From contig NZ_JAHTMR010000010.1 in assembly GCF_019200975.1 (NCBI RefSeq), positions 124,001-188,000 on the forward strand: a stretch of DNA of 64,000 nt, read 5' to 3'. Origin of the DNA: Pseudomonas sp. PD9R (lineage in GTDB: Bacteria; Pseudomonadota; Gammaproteobacteria; Pseudomonadales; Pseudomonadaceae). The notes below the pieces were generated by a model. It saw only the letters and a list, made by a program, of their open reading frames with translations. It had not been told where the DNA came from and made no database searches. Positions 35,581-43,869 of this stretch are shown one piece after another (position 1 is the stretch's first letter; every line of letters starts with the position of its first letter). The translations under genes and the position numbers were made by a program.

Positions 35581-36774
35581 CTATTCGATAGCCTCATAAG
35601 GAAGGCCGACGTAATTTTCTGCAATGGTTTTTCGACCCGCTTCAGAATCGACAAAGTAGTCCAACTCCGACTCGGCGATACGCTGACTAAACGCGTCGTG
35701 CTCATCGAAACGGTGCAGCATCGAAGTCATCCACCACGAAAACCGCTCGGCTTTCCAGACCCGGCGCAGGCAGATTTCAGAGTACTTCTCCAGCAAATCG
35801 ACACGTCCTTCGCGATAAACCTTCAGCAAAATATTGAACAGCGTACTGACATCGCTGGCGGCCAGGTTCAACCCCTTGGCGCCGGTCGGCGGGACAATGT
35901 GCGCGGCATCACCGACCAAAAACATCCGGCCGTATTGCATCGGTTCGACCACGAAACTGCGCAGCGGCGCGATGCTTTTTTCGATGGACGGTCCAGTCAC
36001 CAGATTGTCCGCCAGCGCTTGCGGTAGACGGGACTTGAGTTCATCCCAGAAACGCTGATCCGACCAGTCCTCGACTATTTCGTCCGCAGGCACTTGCAGG
36101 TAGTAGCGGGTGCGCGTCGCCGAACGCATGCTGCACAGGGCAAAGCCGCGCGCGTGGCGCGCATACACCAGCTCGTCGTGGACCGGCGGCGTGTCGGCAA
36201 GAATCCCCAGCCAGCCAAACGGGTAGACCCGCTCGAAGACTTTCAGGCACTCGACGGGAATCGACTGCCGTGCCACACCATGGAAACCATCGCACCCGGC
36301 AATGTAGTCGCAGTCGAGGCGATACTGTTCGCCGTCCTTCTCAAAAGTGACAAACACTTCGTCGGTTTTCATGCCGTGGGGAACGACGTTGTCGGCTTGG
36401 TAAATCGTTTGCGCACCGGCGACCTGACGAGCGGCCATCAGGTCCCGCGTGACCTCGGTTTGCCCATAGACCATCACGGTTTTTCCACCGGTCAGGGCTT
36501 GCAGATCGATGTGCACCTGACGCCCGGCGAGGGCCAGCTCGAAGCCGCCGTGAACCAACCCTTCGGCATCCATTCGCTGACCCACGCCGGCCTGGCGCAA
36601 CAGCTCTACCATGCCTTGTTCAAGGACGCCGGCACGGATGCGCCCGAGCACATAATCGGGACTCTGGCGTTCAAGAATGAGGGTGTCGATACCCGCGTTG
36701 TGCAGCAATTGACCGAGCAGTAAACCGGAAGGACCGGCACCAATGATGGCGACTTGGGTATTCAGCGTTTTCAT
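35581..36774 (-). CDS. pobA: 4-hydroxybenzoate 3-monooxygenase
   Basis: 397-residue FAD- and NADPH-dependent hydroxylase that converts 4-hydroxybenzoate to protocatechuate for the beta-ketoadipate pathway. Motifs: the FAD dinucleotide fold GAGPSGLLLGQLL near residue 12, the DG motif in AGCDGFHGVAR near 160 and the second FAD motif FLVGDAAHIVPPTGAKGLN near 280. Length matches P. fluorescens PobA (394). It is divergent from pobR, the standard arrangement, with a 181-nt shared control region. Confidence 0.96.
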   Translation of the reverse strand: MKTLNTQVAIIGAGPSGLLLGQLLHNAGIDTLILERQSPDYVLGRIRAGVLEQGMVELLRQAGVGQRMDAEGLVHGGFELALAGRQVHIDLQALTGGKTVMVYGQTEVTRDLMAARQVAGAQTIYQADNVVPHGMKTDEVFVTFEKDGEQYRLDCDYIAGCDGFHGVARQSIPVECLKVFERVYPFGWLGILADTPPVHDELVYARHARGFALCSMRSATRTRYYLQVPADEIVEDWSDQRFWDELKSRLPQALADNLVTGPSIEKSIAPLRSFVVEPMQYGRMFLVGDAAHIVPPTGAKGLNLAASDVSTLFNILLKVYREGRVDLLEKYSEICLRRVWKAERFSWWMTSMLHRFDEHDAFSQRIAESELDYFVDSEAGRKTIAENYVGLPYEAIE

Positions 36775-36955
36775 TGTTTTTATGACTCGTAAGCTTCACG
36801 CGACCAGGGTCGGTGAATGATTTTTATGGATCGAGTGCTTGCATTTTTCACTTGCGAGTCTGTCAATTGAAGGTGAAAACTGAGCCAATAGCTGTTCGTT
36901 CTGCCAATCGGTGCGATTATCGCCCGTCATCTATTCCGAGGCCTGGATTGAAGTG

Positions 36956-37852
36956 ATGAACAAGCCTGACCTGCCATCCATTCCAGTGTTCAAGCTCTAC
37001 GGTGAAAGCCTGGATTGGCCCACCCCGGACTTGCTGCACTGTGAAACCATTTCCAAACGCAGTCGCGAACATCAATGGGAAATCAAACCCCACCGCCACG
37101 CCGATTTATGTCAGTTGCTCTTCGTATTCAAAGGTCAGGCCGAGCTTGAAATCGAAAGCAAACGCACGCAACTGACGGAACCGACGATCCAGATCCTGCC
37201 GCCGTTGTCGGTGCACGGTTTCCGCTTTTCCGAGGACGTCGAGGGCTTTGTCGTGACCCTGGCCGCGCCGCTGATCGCTCATCTCCAGGCGCAACTGGGA
37301 CATTCGGTGAATGCCCTGGCCCAGGCCGAAAGTTATCCGGCGGGCGGCGACAGTGAATACCTCAACAGTCTGTTCAGTGCGTTGCAGAACGAATACACCA
37401 GCCACCAGCCGGCGCGGGAAATGCTGATGCATTCGCTGGTCAGCGTGATCATGGTGTGGGTCAGCCGCCAGGTGATCCAGCGTCGATCAGCCACGCAGCG
37501 GCCACAACGTGCGCGGGAATACCTCAACGGGTTCATTCAACTGGTGGAAGAAACCTATCGCCAGCACGTCAAGGTCGAGGACCTGGCCCATCGCCTGGGG
37601 ATTTCCGTGTCCCACCTCAACGGCACCTGCCGTGAGCTGGCGGGCCAACCGGCATTGCAGATCATGCACGAACGACAATTGCTGGAGGCCAAGCGTTTGC
37701 TGACCTACACCAGCATGACCATTTATGAAATGTCCGACTTGCTGGGCTTCTCGGACCCGACCAACTTCACGCGCCTGTTCCGACGCAGGGTGGGGATTTC
37801 GCCCAAGGCCTTTCGCGACCGATTGAAGGCCGATCAGGACAACGAGGCCTGA
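36956..37852 (+). CDS. pobR: AraC-family activator PobR
   Basis: 298 residues with an N-terminal cupin-like sensor (RHADLCQLLFVFKGQAELE) and a C-terminal double helix-turn-helix (VEDLAHRLGISVSHLNGTC and YEMSDLLGFSDPTNFTRLFRR). In pseudomonads an AraC-type PobR activates pobA in response to 4-hydroxybenzoate. Start ATG 36956 has only a weak ribosome site; a reading from 36911 would add 15 residues. Assignment rests on divergence from pobA. Confidence 0.9.
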   Translation: MNKPDLPSIPVFKLYGESLDWPTPDLLHCETISKRSREHQWEIKPHRHADLCQLLFVFKGQAELEIESKRTQLTEPTIQILPPLSVHGFRFSEDVEGFVVTLAAPLIAHLQAQLGHSVNALAQAESYPAGGDSEYLNSLFSALQNEYTSHQPAREMLMHSLVSVIMVWVSRQVIQRRSATQRPQRAREYLNGFIQLVEETYRQHVKVEDLAHRLGISVSHLNGTCRELAGQPALQIMHERQLLEAKRLLTYTSMTIYEMSDLLGFSDPTNFTRLFRRRVGISPKAFRDRLKADQDNEA

Positions 37853-37859
37853 CCCCTCG

Positions 37860-38036
37860 TTAGCGAAGGGCGTTGAGGGTCGCGTTGTGGGGAATGCAAC
37901 GTTCGAAATTGCAACTGGCGTATTCACGGGGCAGGTTACGCAACTGCTCCACGCGCCAGGCTGCAGCGCCGTACAACGCGAGCGTCACCGCGCAGGTGAT
38001 GAAAATCGCGAGATATCTTCTTGTTTTGACGTTCAT
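37860..38036 (-). CDS. small membrane-anchored hypothetical protein
   Basis: 58 residues from ATG 38036 (AGAGGT about 7 nt upstream): a basic N terminus (MNVKTRRY), one hydrophobic helix (LAIFITCAVTLALYGAAAW), then a periplasmic tail with two Cys (CNFERC) that could form a disulfide. The gene converges on pobR with 7 nt between stops. Not recognised; coding is supported by start, helix and codon use. Confidence 0.5.
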   Translation of the reverse strand: MNVKTRRYLAIFITCAVTLALYGAAAWRVEQLRNLPREYASCNFERCIPHNATLNALR

Positions 38037-38101
38037 GGCGTTGACCTCTGAACCTATACCCTTCGGTATTACTTTGAGCATAGGTCAGGGTTGGTGAGTT
38101 G

Positions 38102-38198
38102 TGTAGGAGCTGCCGCAGGCTGCGATCTTTTGATCTTGATTTTGATCGGCAACGAGAGATCAGGATCAACAGATCGCAGCCTGCGGCAGCTCCTACAG
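38102..38198. repeat. REP/BIME inverted pair
   Basis: Symmetric pair of the TGTAGGAGCTGCCGCAGGCT family with a long spacer. It directly precedes a partial duplicate of the LysR gene's 3' end (38214-38266). Confidence 0.87.
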
Positions 38199-38213
38199 GT
38201 TCAGTTCTTGCGC

Positions 38214-38266
38214 AAACCTCACCACCAAAAAATCCAGCAAGCTGCCGGCATGTGTTTGCGCGAGGC
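38214..38266 (-). pseudogene. duplicated fragment of a LysR gene 3' end
   Basis: 53 nt repeating the LysR coding sequence at 38316-38378 almost exactly, but lacking 10 internal bases (GCAGCGCCGC) and with one base changed (GCGCGAGGC for GCGTGAGGC). It lies just beyond that gene's stop, so it is a non-coding remnant of a short tandem duplication. Confidence 0.8.
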
Positions 38267-38282
38267 GAATTGTGGGAGTGGG

Positions 38283-39188
38283 TTACAGGTCGAGATCCCA
38301 TGCCGGTTCCTGGGGAAACCTCACCACCAAAAAATCCAGCAAGCTGCGCAGCGCCGCCGGCATGTGTTTGCGTGAGGCATACACCGCGTAGATGTTCATC
38401 TGCCGAGGTTCCGCCTGGGGCAACAGGCGCACCAGTTCGCCACTGTGGATGTGCACGCCGGCCTGATAAGTCGGCAGCATCGCCACCCCGGCGCCGGCCA
38501 TCGCCGCGCGAAGCAACGTACTGGCTTCGTTGGCGCTGATGTTGCCCTGCACCGGCACCGAGACCGGCTCGCCGTCCTGTTCGAAATGCCACAGGCTTTT
38601 GCTGAAGTAGGAATGTGTCAGGCAATTGTGCTGGCTCAAGTCCTCGATTCGCTGCGGCGTCGAGTGCTCGCGCAGGTAAGCGGGGGAGGCGCAGACCACT
38701 GAGCGGCAGACGGTCAGTCGGCGGGCGATCAGATTCGGGTCCAGGTCATTGCTGGTGCGAATGGCCAGGTCGATGCGCTCATCCACCAGGTTAACTGTGC
38801 GGTCGAGCATTTGCATGTCGATGCTGACGCCGGGGTAGCGCTTGACGTACGCCGCCATGGCATCGGCCAGTTGCGCCTGGCCGAACGAGGTACTGACGCT
38901 GATCCGCAGCAGGCCGCGCGGTGCTTCGTCCGGTTCACTGACAGCCGCTTGCATGTCTGTGGATAACTCGAGCATCTGCCGGCAACGGGGCAGGGTTTCG
39001 CTGCCAGCGGCGGTCAGGCTCAACCTGCGTGTGGTGCGGTGCATCAGGCGCGCGCCGACCCAGTCCTCCAATTCCGCCAGATACCGCGAAACCACCGGCC
39101 GCGACAGCTCCATATGGTCGGCGGCGGCCGACTGGCTGCCGAGGTCGACCACGGTGACGAACACCCGCATTGCTTGTAGACGATCCAT
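38283..39188 (-). CDS. LysR-family transcriptional regulator
   Basis: 301 residues: N-terminal helix-turn-helix (SQSAAADHMELSRPVVSRYLAELE) and a substrate-binding domain ending near VRFPQEPAWDLDL. It is divergent from the metallo-beta-lactamase-fold gene with a REP pair in between, so it may control that gene and the NAD(P)-binding gene after it. Typical length; effector unknown. Its 3' end is partly duplicated downstream. Confidence 0.88.
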   Translation of the reverse strand: MDRLQAMRVFVTVVDLGSQSAAADHMELSRPVVSRYLAELEDWVGARLMHRTTRRLSLTAAGSETLPRCRQMLELSTDMQAAVSEPDEAPRGLLRISVSTSFGQAQLADAMAAYVKRYPGVSIDMQMLDRTVNLVDERIDLAIRTSNDLDPNLIARRLTVCRSVVCASPAYLREHSTPQRIEDLSQHNCLTHSYFSKSLWHFEQDGEPVSVPVQGNISANEASTLLRAAMAGAGVAMLPTYQAGVHIHSGELVRLLPQAEPRQMNIYAVYASRKHMPAALRSLLDFLVVRFPQEPAWDLDL

Positions 39189-39273
39189 GATTTGCCCGAT
39201 TTCAGAAACAAACTATGTTCCAGCATCGCATTTTTTGTACTGAGTCAGGCAACTAAGCTCCGTTCCTATACCC

Positions 39274-39373
39274 GTAGGAGCTGTCGAGTGAAACGAGGCT
39301 GCGATCTTTTGACTTTGATTTTTAAAAAACAAGATCAAAAGATCGCAGCCTCGTTTCACTCGACAGCTCCTAC
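39274..39373. repeat. long palindrome, CTGTCGAGTGAAACGAGG variant (copy 1)
   Basis: Two arms of about 41 nt, almost fully complementary, around a short A/T loop. The arm body is GAGCTGTCGAGTGAAACGAG followed by the usual GCTGCGATCTTTTGA. Nearly identical to 40307-40401 and 41083-41184. It lies upstream of the metallo-beta-lactamase-fold gene. Confidence 0.88.
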
Positions 39374-39402
39374 AGGGTCATCATTGGACAACGGAGCAAC
39401 AC

Positions 39403-40281
39403 ATGATTGAATTCACCGCCTTCAAGCGCCTTTTACTGGCTGCCGCGATCTTCGGGTTTGCCGCCCATGCCACGGCATCGACCTTGACCCTGGACGTCTA
39501 CAACCCCGGTGATAAAGCGATCTTCCCGGTGACTTCGGTCCTGGTCAGCGGCGAGAAAGAGGCAATCCTGGTCGACGCGCAATTCGGTAAATCCCAGGCC
39601 GAACAAGTGGTGGAAAAAATCCGCGCCAGCGGCAAGCAACTGACCACCATCTACATCAGCCACGGCGACCCTGATTACTATTTCGGCCTCGATACCCTGA
39701 CCACTGCATTCCCGAAAGCCAAGGTGCTCGCTTCACAGCCGACCGTTGATCACATCAAGCAAACCGTCAACGGAAAACTGGCGTTCTGGGGCCCGAAAAT
39801 GGGCGCTGACGTGCCCGCAAAAACCATCGTGCCGGATGTACTCAAAGGCGACAGCCTGATCCTCGAAGGGCAGAAATTGCAGGTGGTCGGCCTTGAGGGC
39901 AAACAACCGGATCGCAGTTTCGTGTGGATTCCGTCGATCAAAGCCGTGGTCGGTGGTGTGGTCGTGGCAGAAAACATCCACGTGTGGATGGCCGACACGC
40001 AAACCGCGCAGTCCCATGCCGATTGGTTGGCTACGCTGCACTCAATCGAAACCCTGAAACCGAAAACCATCGTGCCGGGGCACTACCTCGGTGACAGCGC
40101 TCGTTCGCTGGCTGCCGTGCAGTTCACCGCTGATTACATCAAGGCCTTCGACGAAGAAACCGCCAAGGCCAAGGATTCTGCCGCACTGATCGCCGCGATG
40201 AAAAAACGCTTCCCGACACTGGGCGAAGAAAGCTCCCTGGAGCTGAGCGCCAAAGTCGCCAAGGGCGAGATGAAGTGGTAA
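39403..40281 (+). CDS. exported metallo-beta-lactamase-fold protein
   Basis: 292 residues with a signal peptide (LLLAAAIFGFAAHATAS). The MBL fold is shown by strands ILVDAQFG and TIYISHGDPDYYFG, and by VPGHYLG near the C terminus. The zinc motif HxHxDH is degenerate: it reads HGDPDY near residue 87, so second and last His are replaced by Asp and Tyr. Metal binding and hydrolysis are therefore uncertain. It is followed by the NAD(P)-binding gene, with a long palindrome on each side. Confidence 0.83.
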   Translation: MIEFTAFKRLLLAAAIFGFAAHATASTLTLDVYNPGDKAIFPVTSVLVSGEKEAILVDAQFGKSQAEQVVEKIRASGKQLTTIYISHGDPDYYFGLDTLTTAFPKAKVLASQPTVDHIKQTVNGKLAFWGPKMGADVPAKTIVPDVLKGDSLILEGQKLQVVGLEGKQPDRSFVWIPSIKAVVGGVVVAENIHVWMADTQTAQSHADWLATLHSIETLKPKTIVPGHYLGDSARSLAAVQFTADYIKAFDEETAKAKDSAALIAAMKKRFPTLGEESSLELSAKVAKGEMKW

Positions 40282-40306
40282 CCCGATACGCATGACCCTG
40301 TAGGCC

Positions 40307-40401
40307 TGTAGGAGCTGTCGAGTGAAACGAGGCTGCGATCTTTTGATCTTAAAAAACAAAATCAAAAGATCGCAGCCTCGTTTCACTCGACAGCTCCTGC
40401 A
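40307..40401. repeat. long palindrome, CTGTCGAGTGAAACGAGG variant (copy 2)
   Basis: Same palindrome as 39274-39373, between the metallo-beta-lactamase-fold gene and the NAD(P)-binding gene. The transcript would form a very stable stem of about 40 bp. Confidence 0.88.
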
Positions 40402-40437
40402 TAGGTCCATTGAACACCCAACCCACTGGAGAACCTC

Positions 40438-41052
40438 ATGAGCAAAATCGCAATCATCGGTGCCACCGGGCGTGCCGGCAGCCAATTGTTGGAAGAAGCC
40501 GTGCGTCGTGGTCATAGCGTCACCGCCATCGCTCGCGACACCGCTAAGGTCGGACCGCGCGAAGGTGTGGTCAGCAAAAATGTCGATGCCCTCGACGGCA
40601 CGGCATTGCAAGCTGCGGTCGCGGATCATGACGTGGTCATCAGCGCGGCGCATTTCTCCACACTTCCCGCCAGCGCCGTTATCGGCCCGGTGAAACAGGC
40701 CGGCGTGAAGCGTTTGTTGGTGGTGGGCGGTGCTGGTTCGTTGTTGTTGCCGGACGGCACTCGCGTCATCGACAGCAAAGGCTTCCCGGCGGAGTACAAG
40801 GCAGAGGCCGGTGCTGGCGCCGAGTTTCTCGAAAACCTGCGTCAAGAACAGGATCTGGACTGGACCTTTTTGTCGCCGTCTGCAGAGTTTGTCGAGGGTG
40901 AGCGCACCGGCAAATTCCGGCTTGGAAAGGATGATTTGCTGGTGAGTAGCGAAGGGCGCAGCTGGATCACGTTTGCCGATTTCGCGATTGCGATGCTGGA
41001 TGAAGTGGAAGCGCCGAAGCATTCCCGTAAAAGGTTCACCGTCGGTTACTGA
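40438..41052 (+). CDS. NAD(P)H-binding atypical SDR protein
   Basis: 204 residues: Rossmann IGATGRAGSQLLEEAVRRGH at residues 5-24, then VISAAHF and VKRLLVVGGAGSL strands, typical of NmrA/YwnB-like NAD(P)-binding proteins, with no YxxxK pair seen in the usual place. It may be a redox sensor or reductase. Start ATG 40438 follows GGAGAACCTC. Palindromes flank it on both sides. Confidence 0.85.
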   Translation: MSKIAIIGATGRAGSQLLEEAVRRGHSVTAIARDTAKVGPREGVVSKNVDALDGTALQAAVADHDVVISAAHFSTLPASAVIGPVKQAGVKRLLVVGGAGSLLLPDGTRVIDSKGFPAEYKAEAGAGAEFLENLRQEQDLDWTFLSPSAEFVEGERTGKFRLGKDDLLVSSEGRSWITFADFAIAMLDEVEAPKHSRKRFTVGY

Positions 41053-41082
41053 TCACCACAATTCCCGTAACACCGCAAACCC

Positions 41083-41184
41083 TGTAGGAGCTGTCGAGTG
41101 CAACGAGGCTGCGATCTTTTGATTTTGATTTTCTAAAAACAAGATCAAAAGATCGCAGCCTCGTTGCACTCGACAGCTCCTACA
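41083..41184. repeat. long palindrome, CTGTCGAGTGCAACGAGG variant (copy 3)
   Basis: Third copy of the long palindrome. It has the paired change A-to-C (GAGTGCAACG) in one arm and the compensating T-to-G (CGTTGCACTC) in the other, so the stem is kept. It lies between converging genes and ends 6 nt from the LysR stop. Confidence 0.88.
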
Positions 41185-41190
41185 TTAGCG

Positions 41191-42072
41191 TTAGCGTGAT
41201 TGGGCTTGTTCTACCAACCACCCCATCAATTCGCGCAATTTCGGCGAAGGTCCGGGTTTTTCCGGAAAAACGAGGTAATACGCGAGCCCGGTTTTTACCT
41301 TCAATTCAAAGGGCATGACCAGCCGTCCGGCACTCAGGTCATCGCCAATCAGCGACCAGTCGCCGATCGCCACGCCTGTCCCCTGGGACGCCATCGACAT
41401 CGCCAGATCCAGCGTTTCGAAATGCTGACCCTTGCTGACATTGCTCAAGCGAATATCCGCCGTGGCCAGCCAGGCTTTCCAGTCCCGTTCATCCCGGGTG
41501 GGGTGCAGCAGCATGTGCTGTTCCAGATCTTTCGGTGTTTGCAGCGGCACTGCGCCTTCGAGCAGTGGCTTGGAACACACGGGTGTCAGTATTTCTTCGA
41601 ACAAGCGCTGCGAGACCAACGCACTGTCCGGCGGGGGGCCATACATCACCGCCGCATCGAATTGCTCACGATGAAAATCCACGCCGTGCTTGACCGTGGT
41701 GGTCAATTCCACCGGCACGTCCGGGCGCTCTCTTTGCCACTGCAGCAATCGTGGCAACAGCCAGCGCATGACGCAGGTCGGGGCCTTGAGTTGCAGGGTT
41801 TCGCGCTTCTCGCCGATCTGCTCCACGGCCTCATCGATCAAGCCGAAAATCTGCTGTACCCGTGGCAGCCATTCCCGTCCTTCGGCGGTCAAGTCGAGAC
41901 CTCGGGCCTGGCGGATGAACAGTTCATAACCCAGAAAATCTTCCAGCCCGGCGATTTGCCGGCTCACTGCACCCTGGGTGATGTGCAGTTGCTCGGCGGC
42001 CCGGGTGAAGTTGCAGCACTGCGCGGTAATCAGAAAGGTGTGCAGCGCCGGCAGGGGAGGCAGTCGTTTCAT
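41191..42072 (-). CDS. LysR-family regulator (GcvA-like)
   Basis: 293 residues with N-terminal helix-turn-helix CNFTRAAEQLHITQGAVSRQ and a substrate-binding domain. The sequence MKRLPPLPALHTFLITAQ is typical of the GcvA-like subgroup. It is divergent from the aruI-like gene with a 159-nt shared control region and is the likely regulator of that cluster; effector unknown. Confidence 0.88.
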   Translation of the reverse strand: MKRLPPLPALHTFLITAQCCNFTRAAEQLHITQGAVSRQIAGLEDFLGYELFIRQARGLDLTAEGREWLPRVQQIFGLIDEAVEQIGEKRETLQLKAPTCVMRWLLPRLLQWQRERPDVPVELTTTVKHGVDFHREQFDAAVMYGPPPDSALVSQRLFEEILTPVCSKPLLEGAVPLQTPKDLEQHMLLHPTRDERDWKAWLATADIRLSNVSKGQHFETLDLAMSMASQGTGVAIGDWSLIGDDLSAGRLVMPFELKVKTGLAYYLVFPEKPGPSPKLRELMGWLVEQAQSR

Positions 42073-42231
42073 TGGGATCCAAGGTATGACGTGAGGACAT
42101 GGCTAGTATGACTTTTTATCCATTGTTGCGGCTACGTGTCGCCCGTTCCAATGAGGCCATCCCTGGACCTGCGAATCCATCATAAACACTGCGCAGGCCC
42201 GGCGTCTCAAACGAACAAGAAGGGAAATGAC

Positions 42232-43869
42232 ATGGCGACGTGCGGCGAAGTATTGGTCAAGTTACTCGAAGATTACGGGGTTGAGCAGGTGTTCGGCATT
42301 CCCGGGGTTCACACCGTGGAGCTGTATCGCGGGCTGGCCCGTTCGAGCATCAACCACGTCACCCCGCGTCACGAACAGGGCGCCGGTTTCATGGCCGACG
42401 GTTATGCCCGCACCAGCGGCAAACCGGGTGTGTGCTTCATCATCACCGGCCCTGGCATGACCAACATCACCACTGCGATGGGCCAGGCTTACGCCGATTC
42501 GATCCCGATGCTGGTGATCTCCAGCGTACAGACTCGCAACCAGTTGGGCGGCGGTCGCGGCAAGCTCCACGAGCTGCCGAACCAGAGCGCATTGGTCGCT
42601 GGCGTGGCGGCGTTCTCCCACACCCTGATGTCGGCGTCGGAATTGCCGGGTGTTCTGGCCCGTGCTTTTGCGCTGTTCCAAGCCGGTCGTCCGCGTCCGG
42701 TACACATCGAAATTCCACTGGACGTTCTGGTTGAAGAAGCCGACGACCTGCTCACCAGTGTACCGGTCAACATCGATCGCGCCGGTGCTTCGCCGACCGC
42801 CGTTTCGCGCATGACCGAACTGCTGGCTGGCGCCAAGCGTCCGCTGATTCTCGCCGGTGGCGGTGCCATCGATGCCGCCACCGAGCTGACTGAACTGGCT
42901 GAACTGCTGGACGCGCCCGTCGCGCTGACCATCAATGCCAAAGGCATGCTGGAGTCCGGTCACCCGCTGCTGATCGGTTCGACCCAAAGCCTGGTCGCCA
43001 CCCGCGCGCTGGTTGCCGAGGCCGATGTGGTGTTGGCCATCGGCACAGAGCTGGCCGAGACTGACTACGACGTCACCTTCGCCGGTGGTTTCGAGATTCC
43101 TGGCAAGCTGTTGCGCGTCGACATCGACCCGGACCAGACCGTGCGCAACTACCCGCCGCACGTAGCGTTGGTGTCCGACTCACGCAACGCCGCGCAAGCC
43201 TTGCTCAGCGCGCTGTCGCACAAGTCTCTGGCTGAACGCCGCAACGATTGGGGCCAGGTGCGTGCCGCCCGTTTGCGCGAAGAATTGAATGCAAACTGGG
43301 ATGCGCCGACCCTGGCCCAGACCCGTTTCCTGGAAACCGTACTGCACGAACTGCCGGACGCTGTATTCGTCGGCGATTCGACCCAGCCGGTGTACACCGG
43401 CAACCTGACGTTCAACCCGGAGCGCCCACGTCGCTGGTTCAACTCGTCGACCGGTTACGGCACCCTCGGTTATGCCCTGCCAGCCGCGATTGGCGCATGG
43501 CTCGGTGGCCGCGTTGAAGGCGGCGCACGTCCTCCGGTTGTTTGCCTGATCGGCGACGGTGGCCTCCAGTTCACCTTGCCGGAGCTGGCCAGTGCCGTGG
43601 AAGCGCGCACCCCGGTGATTGTGCTGCTGTGGAACAACCAAGGTTACGAAGAGATCAAGAAGTACATGGTCAACCGTGCCATCGAGCCGGTTGGCGTGGA
43701 CATCTACACCCCGGACTTCATTGGCGTAGCCAAGGCCCTGGGTTGCGCCGCCGAGGCGGTCACCGGCGTCGAGCAACTGCGCGGTGCACTGCGTATGGCC
43801 ACGGACCGCCAAGGCCCGACCCTGATTGAAATCGACCAGACCCTATGGACGCAGGCGGTGTCGAAATGA
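42232..43869 (+). CDS. aruI: 5-guanidino-2-oxopentanoate decarboxylase (AruI-like)
   Basis: 545-residue thiamine-diphosphate enzyme of the acetolactate-synthase/decarboxylase superfamily. It shows the activating Glu in HEQGAGFMADGYAR (about 48) and the TPP/Mg motif GDGGLQF...NNQGY (about 440-470). AruI decarboxylates 2-ketoarginine to 4-guanidinobutyraldehyde in the arginine transaminase pathway. ATG 42232 has AGGGAAA about 5 nt upstream; a longer reading from 42136 is unlikely. It overlaps the aldehyde dehydrogenase start (ATGA), fitting decarboxylase-then-oxidase. A benzoylformate-type substrate cannot be excluded. Confidence 0.78.
   Translation: MATCGEVLVKLLEDYGVEQVFGIPGVHTVELYRGLARSSINHVTPRHEQGAGFMADGYARTSGKPGVCFIITGPGMTNITTAMGQAYADSIPMLVISSVQTRNQLGGGRGKLHELPNQSALVAGVAAFSHTLMSASELPGVLARAFALFQAGRPRPVHIEIPLDVLVEEADDLLTSVPVNIDRAGASPTAVSRMTELLAGAKRPLILAGGGAIDAATELTELAELLDAPVALTINAKGMLESGHPLLIGSTQSLVATRALVAEADVVLAIGTELAETDYDVTFAGGFEIPGKLLRVDIDPDQTVRNYPPHVALVSDSRNAAQALLSALSHKSLAERRNDWGQVRAARLREELNANWDAPTLAQTRFLETVLHELPDAVFVGDSTQPVYTGNLTFNPERPRRWFNSSTGYGTLGYALPAAIGAWLGGRVEGGARPPVVCLIGDGGLQFTLPELASAVEARTPVIVLLWNNQGYEEIKKYMVNRAIEPVGVDIYTPDFIGVAKALGCAAEAVTGVEQLRGALRMATDRQGPTLIEIDQTLWTQAVSK

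Noticed and set aside
36840..36856. Third ColR-box candidate (TTTTTCAC near pobA)
   Set aside because: Only the T5-CAC core matches; the TAACGA half is absent and the position does not fit either gene.
39274..41184. CRISPR array suspected from repeated palindromes
   Set aside because: Repeats are about 1 kb apart with genes between, each is an inverted pair, and no cas gene is present.
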